A DNA stretch of 64,000 bases, taken from the NCBI RefSeq assembly GCF_020149765.1, contig NZ_CP083809.1, positions 3,038,001 through 3,102,000 of the forward strand, in the 5' to 3' direction. Within the stretch, counting starts at the first letter, position 1. The number at the start of each line of letters is the position of its first letter. Made by a program: the position numbers and the translations under genes. The stretch comes from Pantoea agglomerans (GTDB taxonomy: Bacteria > Pseudomonadota > Gammaproteobacteria > Enterobacterales > Enterobacteriaceae). The notes below the pieces were generated by a model that did no database searches, had not been told where the DNA came from, and saw only the letters and a program-made list of their open reading frames with translations. Of the stretch, positions 29,975-39,865 are shown one piece after another.

Positions 29975-32900
29975 AAATTCTCACGCTGCGCTTTAAAAAC
30001 CTGAACGCGCTGAAAGGCGAATGGTTTATCGACTTTCGCACCGAGCCCTTCGCCAGTAACGGCCTGTTCGCCATTACCGGCGCAACCGGCGCAGGCAAAA
30101 CCACGCTGCTCGACGCCATCTGCCTGGCGCTCTATCACCAGACGCCGCGCCTCGGCGTACTGTCGCAGACGCAAAACGGGCTGATGACCCGTGACACCGC
30201 CGAATGCCTCGCCGAAGTGGAGTTTGAGATCAAAGGCGAAGCCTGGCGCGCCTTCTGGAGCCAGAACCGCGCGCGCGGCGCGGCCGACGGCAAGCTGCAG
30301 GCGCCGCGCGTTGAGCTGGCGCGCTGCGTCGACGACAAAATCTTCGCGGACAAGGTTAACGACAAATTAAAACTGATCGAGTCACTGTCGGGCCTCGACT
30401 TCGAGCGCTTTACCCGATCGATGATGCTGTCGCAGGGACAGTTCGCCGCGTTCCTTAACGCGAAGCCCGGCGAGCGCGCCGAACTGCTGGAGGAGCTGAC
30501 CGGCACCGAGATCTACGGCCAGATCTCTGTCGCCATCTACGAGCAACACAAGACGGCGCGGCAGGCGCTGGAGAATCTGCGCAGCCGCGCCGGTACGCTG
30601 GCGCTGCTCGACCCCGAGGCGCGCGCCGCGCTGCAGCAGCAGCTGGCCGCGCTGACCGAAGCGGAGCAGGCGCTTACTCAGCAAAACAGCAGACTGCACC
30701 AGCAGCATCAGTGGCTGACGCAGGCGCAGCAGTTGGACAGCGATATTCAGGCCGCGCAGGCGGCGCTGGCGCAGGCGGAACAGGCGTGGCGCGAGGCGGA
30801 AACGGATCGCCAGCGGCTGGCGCGCAGCGAGCCGGCGGAAAAACTGCGCGATAAATTAGTTCAGCGCGACAGCCTGCTGCAGGAGCAGCAGCGCCTGCAG
30901 CAGGCGCAGCAGCAGCTGGCAGCGCAGCGCCAGGCGGCCGAAGAGCAGACGCAGCGCGATCGGCATCGCCGCGAGACGGCTCAGGCGGCGCGCGACGCCG
31001 CGCTGCGCGAGCAGCAGACGCAGGAGACGCTGCTGACGGAACAGGTTATCCCGCTCGACCAGCAGATTGCCGCCCTGCTGGCGCAGGCGCAGCAGCAGCA
31101 GCGGGAGAGCGATCAGCAGCAGCAGACGCTGGCGCAGAGCGAGCGCGCGCTGCAGCAGGAAACGGGGCAGCGCGACAGCCTGCAGGCCGCGCTGGCGGAA
31201 CAGCAGCAGTGGCGCGCGGATCAGGGCGCGCTGCCGCAGTGGGGCCCTTCGCTGGCGCTGTGGCAGGAGCGTTTCACCCAGCTGACGCAGCGGGAAATGG
31301 CGCTGGCGGCGCTCGGCGCGCAGCAGCGTCAGCAGCAGCAGACGCTGGCGCAGCGGCAGGCGGAGATCGCCCGGCTGGAGCAGCAGGCGGCCCCGCTGAG
31401 CCTGGCGGAACAGCAGGCGGCGAGCGCCCTGCAGAGGGCGCAACAGGCGCTGGCCGATCTGGAGCAGCGCCATCCACCGCAGGCGCTGCAGGCCAGCCTG
31501 GCGCAGATCGAGGCGAGCCGCCCGCAGCGCCAGCAGCTGGCGGTGCTGGCCTCGCAGTGGGCGCCGCTGCAGCAGCACATCGCCGCGCGTCAGCAGCGCC
31601 TCGCCGCGCTGGACAAGACGCTGCAGCAGGATGATGAGACGTTGCAAAGGCTACGCGCCACCTTCGCGCGCGAAAAGGCCGCCCTTGCCGATATCAAAAA
31701 AATCTGCGAGCTGGAGCAGCATATCGCCGATCTGGCCGCCTGGCGCGCGCGCCTGGAGCCTGAGCAGCCCTGCCCGCTGTGCGGCTCATGCCAGCATCCG
31801 GCGGTGGAGCGCTACGCCGCGCTGGAGCTGAGCGCGAACCAGCGACGGCTGGCCGAACAGGAGCAGCAGGTCGAGGCGCTGCGCGAACAGGGCATTAAAA
31901 AAGGCGAGGCCGTTAAGCAGGCGCAGGCCGAACGGCAGCGGCTGCAGGAGGAGCTGGCGGCGGAAACCCGACGGCTGGAAGAGCTAGCCCAGCAGTGGCA
32001 GGTATTACAGAGTGAGCTAGCGCTCACATTTGATGCGGGCGACAGCGCCGCGCTGGCCGCCTGGCAGCAGCAGCAAAACGGCGCAGAGCAGGCGCTGCAG
32101 CAGCAGCTTCGTCAGCAGGAGGCGGCCGCGCGTCAGCGTCAGCAGGCGAAAGATGAGCACCTGCGGCATCAGCAGGCGCTGCAGCAGCATCAGCAGCAGC
32201 TTCAGCTGGCCCAGCAAACGCTTACTAACCTGCAGGAGAGCGCGGCAACGCTGGCGCAGCGTCTGGAACAGGAGGAGCGCGACTGGCAGCAGCGCCGCGA
32301 TGCGCTGCATCAGGAGCTGGCGGACGCCGGCCTCGCCCTGCCCGACGCGGCGGCGCGCGACGGCTGGCTGCAACAGCAGCAGCAGCGCTGGCAGCGCTGG
32401 AATGAGAGCGAACAGCAGCTTGCCCGGCTGCAGCCGCAGCTGGCGCGCGCCGAGGTGCAGTGCAGCAGCCTGCAGCAGCGCGTAGAGAGCGAACGGCAGC
32501 GGCTTGACGCACTGCGCCAGCAGCGCGCGCAGAGCGAGGCGACGCTGGCGCAGCTGCGCGCAACGCGGCAGGCGCTGTTCGGCGATGGCGACGTTGCCGC
32601 AGCGCGGCGGCAGATGCAGGCGCAGATCCAGCAGCAGGAGGCGGCCCTCGCCGCCGCGCTGGAGGGAATGCAGACCACCCAGAGCCACCTCAGCCAGCTG
32701 GCCGGACGCGCCGCAGAGCTGGACGCGCAGCAGGAAAAAGCCAGCCAGGCGCTGCGCGAGGCGCAGCAGCTGTTCAGCGCCGCGCTGGCCGCCGCCGCCT
32801 TCGACGATGAAGCCAGCCTGCGCGTCGCGCTGCTTGACGAAGAGGAGGCGCACAGGCTGCGCGCCCGGCTACAGCAGCTTGAGCAGCAGCGTCAGACGCT

Positions 32901-33654
32901 GCAGGCGCAGGCGCAGCAGCTGGCGCAGCGGCGCGAGGCTCATCAGCAGAGCCGACCCGAGGGGGCGGCGGAAAGCGCCGCCGCGCTGGAAGCGCAGCTT
33001 GAGCAGCTGCGTCTGGCGCTGCGCGACAACGCGCGCCAGCAGGGCGAAGCGCAGCAGCAGCTTCAGAGCGATGCGCGCCTGCGCGAACAGCAGCAAAGCC
33101 TGATGATGCAGATCGAAGAGGATGAAGCGGCGCTGGCGCAGTGGAGCCAGCTAAACGATCTTATCGGCTCCGCCAGCGGCGACAAGTTCCGCCGCTTCGC
33201 GCAGGGGCTGACGCTGGATCACCTGGTGGCGCTCGCCAACCGCCAGCTCGATCGGCTGCACGGGCGCTATCTGCTGCAGCGCCGCGCCAGCGACGCGCTG
33301 GAGCTGGACGTGATCGATACCTGGCAGGCGGACGCCGCGCGCGACACCCGCACCCTGTCGGGCGGCGAAAGTTTTCTCGTCAGCCTGGCGCTGGCGCTGG
33401 CACTTTCAGATTTAGTCAGCGTGAAAACCCGCATAGAGTCTTTGTTTCTCGACGAGGGGTTCGGTACGCTGGACGCCGAAACGCTCGACACCGCGCTGGA
33501 TGCGCTGGACGCGCTCAACGCCAGCGGCAAAACCATTGGCGTAATCAGCCACGTCGAGGCGATGAAAGAGCGCATTCCGGTTCAGATCCGGGTGCGCAAA
33601 ATTAACGGGCTGGGCTACAGCAAACTGGAACTGCCCCGCGCTCAGGAGGCGTAA
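29971..33654 (+). CDS. sbcC: Nuclease SbcCD subunit C, unusually long Gln-rich coiled coil
   Basis: The protein is a Rad50/SMC-type ATPase of 1227 residues, against about 1048 in E. coli K-12. The N-terminal Walker A is GATGAGKTT, the C-terminal signature [20 protein letters not shown] and Walker [15 protein letters not shown] are intact, and the zinc-hook CPLC lies at residues 601-604. The extra length is all in the two coiled-coil arms, which are extraordinarily rich in Gln, nearly all encoded by CAG. The pattern stays heptad-like, so longer arms are expected, not loss of function. It is coupled to sbcD, and its TAA overlaps the ATG of the next gene. Confidence 0.95.
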   Translation: MKILTLRFKNLNALKGEWFIDFRTEPFASNGLFAITGATGAGKTTLLDAICLALYHQTPRLGVLSQTQNGLMTRDTAECLAEVEFEIKGEAWRAFWSQNRARGAADGKLQAPRVELARCVDDKIFADKVNDKLKLIESLSGLDFERFTRSMMLSQGQFAAFLNAKPGERAELLEELTGTEIYGQISVAIYEQHKTARQALENLRSRAGTLALLDPEARAALQQQLAALTEAEQALTQQNSRLHQQHQWLTQAQQLDSDIQAAQAALAQAEQAWREAETDRQRLARSEPAEKLRDKLVQRDSLLQEQQRLQQAQQQLAAQRQAAEEQTQRDRHRRETAQAARDAALREQQTQETLLTEQVIPLDQQIAALLAQAQQQQRESDQQQQTLAQSERALQQETGQRDSLQAALAEQQQWRADQGALPQWGPSLALWQERFTQLTQREMALAALGAQQRQQQQTLAQRQAEIARLEQQAAPLSLAEQQAASALQRAQQALADLEQRHPPQALQASLAQIEASRPQRQQLAVLASQWAPLQQHIAARQQRLAALDKTLQQDDETLQRLRATFAREKAALADIKKICELEQHIADLAAWRARLEPEQPCPLCGSCQHPAVERYAALELSANQRRLAEQEQQVEALREQGIKKGEAVKQAQAERQRLQEELAAETRRLEELAQQWQVLQSELALTFDAGDSAALAAWQQQQNGAEQALQQQLRQQEAAARQRQQAKDEHLRHQQALQQHQQQLQLAQQTLTNLQESAATLAQRLEQEERDWQQRRDALHQELADAGLALPDAAARDGWLQQQQQRWQRWNESEQQLARLQPQLARAEVQCSSLQQRVESERQRLDALRQQRAQSEATLAQLRATRQALFGDGDVAAARRQMQAQIQQQEAALAAALEGMQTTQSHLSQLAGRAAELDAQQEKASQALREAQQLFSAALAAAAFDDEASLRVALLDEEEAHRLRARLQQLEQQRQTLQAQAQQLAQRREAHQQSRPEGAAESAAALEAQLEQLRLALRDNARQQGEAQQQLQSDARLREQQQSLMMQIEEDEAALAQWSQLNDLIGSASGDKFRRFAQGLTLDHLVALANRQLDRLHGRYLLQRRASDALELDVIDTWQADAARDTRTLSGGESFLVSLALALALSDLVSVKTRIESLFLDEGFGTLDAETLDTALDALDALNASGKTIGVISHVEAMKERIPVQIRVRKINGLGYSKLELPRAQEA

Positions 33655-34013
33655 TGAAAACAGGCATGGCGCTGCTGCTCGCCAGCGCGCTGCTGGCGGG
33701 ATGCAGCAGCACACCGCAAAGCGATCTCAGCTGCGGCCGCACGTATTCGGCGGCGCAGTGCAACTATCTGCGCGACGTTCAGCATCAGCTGGTCAGCAGC
33801 TTTAACAGCAGCGTCGCGTCGCGCTATCCGGGCCAGACCTGCCTGGTGTCGGCGCACCGTCGCGCCGACGGCGGCTACAGCGTGCTGCGCACCGAGGGAG
33901 ACGAAGCGCTCTGCCTGCGCGCCTGGCAGCAGGTCAGCAGCGCGCGCAACCTGCCGCTGCCGCCGGTGGGCGTGCCGGAAGACTGGCAGTTCGCCTTCGG
34001 CTCAACGCAGTAA
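33654..34013 (+). CDS. Small lipoprotein with TolA C-terminal-like domain
   Basis: The 119-residue protein has a lipoprotein signal with lipobox LLAGC (Cys17). The rest resembles the third domain of TolA: a helix, RYPGQTCLVSAHRRADGGYSVLRTEGDEALCLRAW with two Cys placed as in TolA-III, then PLPPVG. Its ATG overlaps the sbcC TAA by one base, so it belongs to the sbcDC transcript. A link to TolB or outer-membrane partners is only an inference from fold. Confidence 0.75.
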   Translation: MKTGMALLLASALLAGCSSTPQSDLSCGRTYSAAQCNYLRDVQHQLVSSFNSSVASRYPGQTCLVSAHRRADGGYSVLRTEGDEALCLRAWQQVSSARNLPLPPVGVPEDWQFAFGSTQ

Positions 34014-34016
34014 CCC

Positions 34017-34928
34017 TTACTTTATCAGCGGCCAGAGCCAGGCCGCGCCGCGCACTCCGCTCGAATCGCCGTGTTTTGCCTTCAGCACCGGCGTTTCACA
34101 CTCCCCGCCAAATACCCACTGCTTCATCAGCGTCGGCACCGTCTGATAGAGACGATCGTTGTTGCTCATGCCGCCGCCGAGCACGATCGCATCGGGATCC
34201 AGCAGGTTCACCACCTGCGCCAGCGACTTCGCCAGCCGGGTTTCGTAGCGGCGCATCGCCTGCTCGGCGATCGGATCCTGCTGCGCGATCAGCTTAACGA
34301 TCTCGGCGCCCTTTAACGCCTGGCCGCTCAGCCGCCGGTAGTCGATGGCGAAGCCGGTGCCGGAGACAAAGGTTTCGATACAGCCCTTCTGCCCGCAGTA
34401 GCACGGCACCTCCTCCCGATAGCGCAGCTCATCCTCATCCATCCACGGCAGCGGATTATGACCCCACTCGCCGGCGTTGCCGTTGCCGCCGATGCGCGCC
34501 TCGCCGTTGATCGCTATCCCCGCCCCCGATCCGGTGCCAATAATCACCGCAAACACCAGCGGCTGGCCTGCGCCCGCGCCGTCTACCGCCTCGGAGACCG
34601 CCAGGCAGTTGGCGTCGTTGGCGATGCGCACTTCGCGCTGCAGCGCCAGCGCCAGATCGCGATCCAGCGGCTGGCCGTTAAGCCAGGTGGAGTTGGCGTT
34701 TTTCACGCGGTGGGCGTAAGGCGAGATCGTGCCGGGAATGCCGACGCCGACGCTGCCGGTCTGGCCGGTTTTCGCCTCGGCGAGATGCACCAGACCCGCG
34801 ATCGCCTGCACCGTGGCGGCGTAATCGTCGCGCGGCGTATCCACGCGGTGGCGAAACAGCTCATTTCCCTCATCAGACAGGGCGATCACTTCAACCTTGG
34901 TGCCGCCCAAATCAATACCTATACGCAC
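34017..34928 (-). CDS. mak: Fructokinase / mannokinase Mak (ROK family)
   Basis: The 303-residue ROK sugar kinase phosphorylates fructose, with weaker activity on mannose and glucose in E. coli. It has the phosphate-binding DLGGTKVE, the catalytic-loop [19 protein letters not shown], and the ROK zinc motif [10 protein letters not shown]. The start is GTG at 34928, with GAGGAATAAC upstream. It converges with the sbcDC operon (3 bp between stops) and is divergent from rdgC, as in E. coli. Confidence 0.95.
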   Translation of the reverse strand: MRIGIDLGGTKVEVIALSDEGNELFRHRVDTPRDDYAATVQAIAGLVHLAEAKTGQTGSVGVGIPGTISPYAHRVKNANSTWLNGQPLDRDLALALQREVRIANDANCLAVSEAVDGAGAGQPLVFAVIIGTGSGAGIAINGEARIGGNGNAGEWGHNPLPWMDEDELRYREEVPCYCGQKGCIETFVSGTGFAIDYRRLSGQALKGAEIVKLIAQQDPIAEQAMRRYETRLAKSLAQVVNLLDPDAIVLGGGMSNNDRLYQTVPTLMKQWVFGGECETPVLKAKHGDSSGVRGAAWLWPLIK

Positions 34929-35074
34929 GCGTTATTCCTCATTATTCGTCAGGGTGAGAGATACATTAGGAGCGGCGCCGGGGAAAGGCAATGAAACCGT
35001 TTCGATGTTTCGCTATCATGCGCGCTGACCTCTCGACTTGTGCGCCCGATCGCGCGACCCGGTAAGGAATTGTG

Positions 35075-35986
35075 ATGTTGTGGTTTAAAAATATGATGGT
35101 TTATCGTCTGAATCGGGACATTCCGCTCTCTGCAGACGACATGGAAAAACAACTTGAGGCTTACACCTTCTCCCCCTGCGGCAGCCAGGATATGAGCAAA
35201 ACCGGCTGGGTGTCGCCGATGGGCAACCGCAGCGATGCGCTGACCCATGTGAACAACGGTCAGATCGTGATTTGCGCCCGCAAAGAGGAGAAGATCCTGC
35301 CGTCGCCGGTGGTGAAGCAGGCGCTGGAAGCGAAGATCAGCAAGCTGGAAGCGGAACAGAGCCGCAAGCTGAAGAAGACGGAAAAAGATTCGCTGAAAGA
35401 TGAGGTGCTGCACAGCCTGCTGCCGCGCGCGTTCAGCCGTCTCAGCCAGACCTTTATCTGGATCGACACCGTAAACAACCTGATCATGGTCGACTGCGCC
35501 AGCGCGAAAAAGGCGGAAGATACGCTGGCGCTGCTGCGTAAGAGCCTTGGCTCACTGCCGGTGGTGCCGCTGACGCTGGAAAGCCCGATTGAGCTGACGC
35601 TGACCGAATGGGTGCGCTCCGGCGATCTGCCCGCCGGTTTCGCCCTGATGGACGAAGCGGAGCTGAAGGCGATCCTCGAAGATGGCGGCGTGATCCGCTG
35701 TAAAAAGCAGGATCTGGTATGCGACGAGATTGCCAACCATATCGAAGCGGGCAAGCTGGTGACTAAACTGGCGCTCGACTGGCAGGAGCGTATCCAGTTT
35801 GTGCTGGCGGACGACGGTTCGGTGAAGCGCCTGAAGTTCAGCGATACCCTGCGCGAGCAGAATGACGATATCGACCGCGAGGATTTCGCCCAGCGTTTCG
35901 ACGCTGACTTTATCCTGATGACCAGCGAACTCGCCGCGCTGACCAGTAATCTGGTTGAGGCGCTGGGCGGGGAAGCGAAGCGTTAA
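35075..35986 (+). CDS. rdgC: Recombination-associated protein RdgC
   Basis: RdgC forms a ring-shaped dimer on double-stranded DNA and restrains RecA. The ATG at 35075 gives 303 residues, as in E. coli ([14 protein letters not shown]); a GTG one codon upstream is less likely given AGGA six bases before the ATG. Blocks such as [14 protein letters not shown] and [20 protein letters not shown] are highly conserved. A copy of the palindromic repeat and a terminator-like hairpin follow it. Confidence 0.96.
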   Translation: MLWFKNMMVYRLNRDIPLSADDMEKQLEAYTFSPCGSQDMSKTGWVSPMGNRSDALTHVNNGQIVICARKEEKILPSPVVKQALEAKISKLEAEQSRKLKKTEKDSLKDEVLHSLLPRAFSRLSQTFIWIDTVNNLIMVDCASAKKAEDTLALLRKSLGSLPVVPLTLESPIELTLTEWVRSGDLPAGFALMDEAELKAILEDGGVIRCKKQDLVCDEIANHIEAGKLVTKLALDWQERIQFVLADDGSVKRLKFSDTLREQNDDIDREDFAQRFDADFILMTSELAALTSNLVEALGGEAKR

Positions 35987-36027
35987 GAAATCGGCCCATC
36001 AGGCCGGTTAACACTATCTGAAAGCGA

Positions 36028-36093
36028 ATGACATGGCCCGAAGTGCAAAGCGTCCCGCGACAGGGAGGTCGCGGGCCGAGCGGGCCATGTCAT
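36028..36093. repeat. Dispersed palindromic intergenic repeat, copy D
   Basis: Perfect 13-bp outer arms, ATGACATGGCCCG (36028-36040) and CGGGCCATGTCAT (36081-36093), enclose the core AGTGCAAAGCG and a perfect 8-bp hairpin CCCGCGAC/GTCGCGGG (36054-36061 and 36068-36075). It lies between the convergent genes rdgC and ppnP. It is the most perfectly folded member of the family here. Confidence 0.75.
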
Positions 36094-36126
36094 CCGCACT
36101 GGCACACTGCCATGGCCCGTTTTATT
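36081..36126 (+). terminator. Terminator-like hairpin after rdgC, overlapping repeat copy D
   Basis: CGGGCCATG (36081-36089) can also pair with CATGGCCCG (36111-36119), which is followed directly by TTTTATT. The same left arm is used by the outer stem of repeat D, so the two structures exclude each other. The plain reading is that the repeat has supplied half of the rdgC terminator. Confidence 0.55.
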
Positions 36127-36415
36127 ACTCTTTCAGATAGCGGCAGAGATAGGAACTCGGCTCACCCACCTGCAGATGAAACTCGCTGTGGCCCGGCACG
36201 TTAAACACTGAACCCGCCTCAAACCATTGCCATTCGGTTTCGCCCGGCAGCAGCACCTTCAGCGATCCGCTCACCACCGTCATCTCTTCCGGCTGCGCCG
36301 TGCCGAAGGTGTATTCGCCTTCCGCCATCACGCCCACGCTGGCACGACCGGTGCTGGCACTGTCGAAGCCGATAGATTTTACTTTTCCGTCAAAATACTC
36401 ACTTACATTGAGCAT
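36125..36415 (-). CDS. ppnP: Pyrimidine/purine nucleoside phosphorylase PpnP
   Basis: The 96-residue cupin-fold protein is close to E. coli PpnP/YaiE (94 residues): [37 protein letters not shown] and [16 protein letters not shown]. PpnP phosphorolyses many nucleosides to base and ribose 1-phosphate. It is downstream of aroM on the same strand across a 105-bp gap, as in E. coli, and convergent with rdgC. Confidence 0.95.
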   Translation of the reverse strand: MLNVSEYFDGKVKSIGFDSASTGRASVGVMAEGEYTFGTAQPEEMTVVSGSLKVLLPGETEWQWFEAGSVFNVPGHSEFHLQVGEPSSYLCRYLKE

Positions 36416-36520
36416 GTTACTTCCTCACAGCACATTAAGGTATCTGGCAGTGTAGAGCGGAACTCGCTGATCTGTCACGCGAATTGCAGCTTCGCCTCCC
36501 GCTTTGTGATCGCGCCGTTA

Positions 36521-37198
36521 TCAGACGATAAGTTCAGCGGCCAGTTTCGCCACCAGCACGTTGGAGAGCAGCACCGGAATGCCCAGCAGCTTCTGCAAAA
36601 AGTCGCGATGGGTCTGGTTATAGCCGATGCAGTCGAGCACCACTACGTCCGCGCCCTGCTCCTGCAGCGAGAGCGCCGCGTCGGTCAGCTTCTCGTTATC
36701 GGGAATATAGGGGCTGGCAACGGCGAAGCAGGGCCGGCGCTGCAGATTGCGCCACTTGTTCGCCTGCTGCTGCATCTGCTCCTCAACCGGCACCACGATG
36801 CCGACCTGATGGTCCTGCACAATGGCGGAGACCAGCGGCGGAATAATGCGGTCAGGCTCCAGCAGCAGCGCGCTTTTGGCGGTCAGCGCGCCGAACTCGC
36901 CGGTGCAGAGCAGCAGAATAGTGTCGTAGCCCTCAGCTTCCAGCGCGGCGATTTTCGCCTGCAATCCCTGCTCGACCTTCGCCGTAGCCAGCCGCACCTG
37001 CGTGCCGTTGCGCAGGCGCGACACCAGCACGCCATCCTGCGCGTCAGGGGCGAAGCGCGCGGCGATCTCCGCCTCGCTCAGCCCGTCCAGCAGGCCGACA
37101 TGATCGGTCTGCTCAGCCGGTAAACAGGCCGCCAGCAGCGGCATAATATCGCTGCGCGGCGACTGACCAATGGTCAGGGTAACCAGGGATTTCGTCAT
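36521..37198 (-). CDS. aroM: AroM family protein with paired cysteines (Asp/Glu racemase-like layout)
   Basis: The 225-residue protein matches the length and C-terminal block of E. coli AroM (VLLSNVLVAKLAAEL), a protein of unknown function from the aroL-yaiA-aroM operon. Here two Cys lie at residues 98 (ILLLCTGEF) and 190 (VVLDCIGYN), the spacing used by the two catalytic cysteines of aspartate/glutamate-racemase-fold enzymes. As I recall, E. coli AroM has Ser at the first position. Its ATG overlaps the stop of the DUF1177 gene by one base, so it works with that protein and the OPT transporter. Substrate unknown. Confidence 0.85.
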   Translation of the reverse strand: MTKSLVTLTIGQSPRSDIMPLLAACLPAEQTDHVGLLDGLSEAEIAARFAPDAQDGVLVSRLRNGTQVRLATAKVEQGLQAKIAALEAEGYDTILLLCTGEFGALTAKSALLLEPDRIIPPLVSAIVQDHQVGIVVPVEEQMQQQANKWRNLQRRPCFAVASPYIPDNEKLTDAALSLQEQGADVVVLDCIGYNQTHRDFLQKLLGIPVLLSNVLVAKLAAELIV

Positions 37199-38130
37199 TA
37201 TTCGTCTCGTTTACGCAGGTGACTCAGGCTGCCGTAAAGCGCCAGCAGGCGGGCGTACTCGTCGGCATCGTAGAAATGGCAGGTCTCGCGGCCAAACTCT
37301 TTTGCCACTTCTACCGCAAACTTCGCCGCCGCCGCAATATCCACTTCATGGCTGGCGCCGGTTCCGCAGCCCGGCACCACCGACTCCGCCGTGATCGCCA
37401 CGCCCACCACCGGCACGTCGGTCGCCGTGGAAGGTTGCAGAATGCTGTTCAGGTGATAAATGCCGTTGCCGTAAGGGGTAATATCCTGCGTGGTAATGGG
37501 AAAGGTTACCGCCGGACGGCCGGTGGTCATCTCCATAATGCGCAGCAGATCGTCCGATACGCGCAGGATATAGCCCTCTTTTACCGTAGGCGACAGCGCA
37601 AATCCCTTGTGGTTAATAATGCGGTTGCCCTTTGTGGTATCGATCGACAGGATAGCGTCCACCTCCTGCACCACCTCATTATTGTTCATGGTGACGTCGT
37701 CAACAGGCGAATCCATAAAGTCGACCGGCTCGTGCGGGCGCGTCGGCGCATCGGGACAGATATGCGTGGTAACGATAACGTCGCCCGCCAGCACGTCGCC
37801 TTTGGTCTGCATTACGGCCAGCTTCAGCGCACTGCTCACCGCCGCCACGGCGCCATCGGCGTCGGAAACCATGCCGATGCGGGTCGGGCGCGCGCCGATG
37901 CCGCCCAGGCGGCCGATAATGCCCAGCGTCGGCGCGCTGCCGCCGCTCGCTTTGCCCTGCGCGCCGGGAATATCGATGCGAACAAAATCGGTGCGCCCTT
38001 TTGGCCCGCTGACGCGCTTAACGCTGGCGCTGACGCCGGGAAAGCCGGCGAAGAGATCCGCCACCTGCTGGCCATCGATAAATGCGCTGTCGAATAACTC
38101 AAATACCTGTAACGTCTGGTGCAGACTCAT
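37198..38130 (-). CDS. DUF1177 domain protein
   Basis: The 310-residue protein has no signal peptide. Conserved-looking acidic and His-containing stretches include VTTHICPDAPTRPHEPVDFMDSP-type sequence around residue 125, SIDTTKGNRIINHKGF and a Cys in VVPGCGTGASHEVD. It gives the impression of a metal-dependent enzyme with an M20/M42-like flavour, but I cannot assign a reaction. It starts 12 bp after the OPT gene (ribosome site AAGGGA) and overlaps aroM by one base, so the three genes form one operon. Confidence 0.75.
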   Translation of the reverse strand: MSLHQTLQVFELFDSAFIDGQQVADLFAGFPGVSASVKRVSGPKGRTDFVRIDIPGAQGKASGGSAPTLGIIGRLGGIGARPTRIGMVSDADGAVAAVSSALKLAVMQTKGDVLAGDVIVTTHICPDAPTRPHEPVDFMDSPVDDVTMNNNEVVQEVDAILSIDTTKGNRIINHKGFALSPTVKEGYILRVSDDLLRIMEMTTGRPAVTFPITTQDITPYGNGIYHLNSILQPSTATDVPVVGVAITAESVVPGCGTGASHEVDIAAAAKFAVEVAKEFGRETCHFYDADEYARLLALYGSLSHLRKRDE

Positions 38131-38142
38131 GACATCCCTTAA

Positions 38143-39699
38143 TTATTTTTTGCCGCTGGCAAACAGCGAGTGAAAGAAGCTATAGAGCGCGTCGCCGGCG
38201 ATAAAGCCCGCCGCCAGCACCTCCATCGGCGAGCGACCGCGTTCGCCCCATACGCGAATAATGATGATGCGCAGCGCGATACCCACGACTACCGCCCAGC
38301 CGGCCATCGCGTTATTGATCAGCAGGCCGGTGGCGAGCAGCACGCCGAGCTGGCGTTTCGGCCCGCCGATCAGCTGAATAATGGCCCCGGGAATCGCCCA
38401 CATCAGCAGGCTACCGGCGATGCCCGGCTCCGCGCCCGCCTGGATGGTTTTGGCGTAGACGCGCGCCACCGGCGGCAGCAGGTTTTCCGCAAAAAACAGG
38501 TTGTGGGCGTACCAGACAACGGGAACAGAGACCAGAAACGCAATCATCGCGGCGATCAGCTGAATGCGGCGCCCCCACAGCTCCTGCTGCAGATCCGCGC
38601 CGTTGCCGCGCAGAATAAAGCCTGCTTTAAGATCGTAGCCCATGTCGGCGAAGGCGGGCCCGGTCGCTGCGGTAAAGCCGCACAGCAGGCAGAGCGCCAG
38701 CGGCGGAAAGCCGAGCAGAATGCCGACGATCAGCGTGATCAGCGCCACCGCGAACGCCGGGAACCAGCCGGAGTGCATCGCAGCGATGCCGACGATCAGC
38801 TCATGCACAAAGGCGGCGAACGCGGCGTAAATCACAAACAGCAGCAGCATCGGCAGGCTCATTTCGCTCCACAGTCCGCCCGCCAGCGCCAGCAGCGCCG
38901 AAATAATCAGGTAGCCCGCGCCGCCGAGGCCGAGGGCGCGCCTCACCTCATTGCCGCCGCGGCTCACCTTCTGCTCATCGTGGCGGCGGCTGCGGATTAC
39001 CATGACCACCTGAATCAGCGCCACCAGCCCGGCGCCGACCATCACGCCGTGCGGTAGGTAGAGCGCGTTGATATCGATATCAGCAACCGGTTGCGCGTAG
39101 GCGCGCAGCAGAAAGCCGACGCCCAGCATGCCCAGCGCCCAGATATTGCCGATAAAGGCGGTGCCGAACGCGGACATCGGGATGGTGAGCATTGAGCCGA
39201 GGATACCGCCGGCGATGCCCGCCGCCAGCAGCCAGGCCTGGCGCCCGCCCCTGTCGCCTGCCTTGATCGCCTCGGCGGCGGCCACGCCCGGCGGCCAGGC
39301 GTTGCCGGCGGGAAAAACGCGGGTATCGAACAGGCGGTAGAGCAGATAAGCGTCCAGCAGCATCGCCGCGCTGACGCCGCAGAACATCGGCAGCACCAGC
39401 TGCGGCTCGCCCAGCGCCCAGGGCACGGCGATCGGCATTAATAAGCTGTTTGCGGCGCCGAAGGTTGCGGAAGAAATAGCGGTCTGGGCGAGGTTTTGAA
39501 TTTCAATCGAGCGATAGCGGCGAAACGCCTGCAGTGGAATACGCGCCAGCAGCATGGCAAATAAGGCGCCGATAATAGAGGTATTCGGCGTCACGCCGAT
39601 AGTGGTAATAAGCTGCACGCCAATAATTGCGCCCGCCACCGACAGGGCGATTAATACTATCGCCACGCCAGCCTGTTTTACTGGATTAACCTTCTCCAT
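38143..39699 (-). CDS. OPT/YSL-family membrane transporter
   Basis: The 518-residue protein is almost all membrane segments (about 12-14), with the OPT-type features PAGNAWPPGVAAAEAIKAGD, a repeated architecture and TGPAFADMGYDLKAGF. OPT carriers import oligopeptides, peptide-like or siderophore-metal compounds by proton symport. The ATG at 39699 follows GGGGACAAT. It heads the OPT-DUF1177-aroM operon and lies divergent in function, though not in strand, from the IclR gene that precedes it. The substrate is probably what the two enzymes act on. Confidence 0.8.
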   Translation of the reverse strand: MEKVNPVKQAGVAIVLIALSVAGAIIGVQLITTIGVTPNTSIIGALFAMLLARIPLQAFRRYRSIEIQNLAQTAISSATFGAANSLLMPIAVPWALGEPQLVLPMFCGVSAAMLLDAYLLYRLFDTRVFPAGNAWPPGVAAAEAIKAGDRGGRQAWLLAAGIAGGILGSMLTIPMSAFGTAFIGNIWALGMLGVGFLLRAYAQPVADIDINALYLPHGVMVGAGLVALIQVVMVIRSRRHDEQKVSRGGNEVRRALGLGGAGYLIISALLALAGGLWSEMSLPMLLLFVIYAAFAAFVHELIVGIAAMHSGWFPAFAVALITLIVGILLGFPPLALCLLCGFTAATGPAFADMGYDLKAGFILRGNGADLQQELWGRRIQLIAAMIAFLVSVPVVWYAHNLFFAENLLPPVARVYAKTIQAGAEPGIAGSLLMWAIPGAIIQLIGGPKRQLGVLLATGLLINNAMAGWAVVVGIALRIIIIRVWGERGRSPMEVLAAGFIAGDALYSFFHSLFASGKK

Positions 39700-39742
39700 A
39701 TTGTCCCCGTCAGGAATGCCGGTAGAAATGAAATGACGCTTC

Positions 39743-39763
39743 GCGAGCCTGAATCAGACTCGC
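39743..39763. promoter_or_regulatory. Near-perfect 21-bp palindrome upstream of the OPT gene
   Basis: GCGAG-C-CTGA-A-TCAG-A-CTCGC is symmetric apart from one position pair. It lies 44 bp upstream of the OPT start, where an operator of the minus-strand promoter would be. It does not resemble the IclR-type site at 40646, so it may bind another regulator or be an RNA hairpin in the leader. Confidence 0.4.
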
Positions 39764-39796
39764 TTACGTCGTTTTTTTATTTCGTCCGTGAGCATG

Positions 39797-39818
39797 AATA
39801 AACAGGCCCGAAGGCCTG
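39797..39818 (-). terminator. Terminator after the iclR-type gene
   Basis: On the minus strand CAGGCC-TTCG-GGCCTG forms a 6-bp stem capped by a stable UUCG tetraloop and is followed by TTTATT. It lies about 50 bp past the regulator stop and separates it from the OPT operon. Confidence 0.7.
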
Positions 39819-39865
39819 GCGTTTTCCCGGTGTGGCGAAAGTATTGCGCCGATAAAAAAGTAAAT

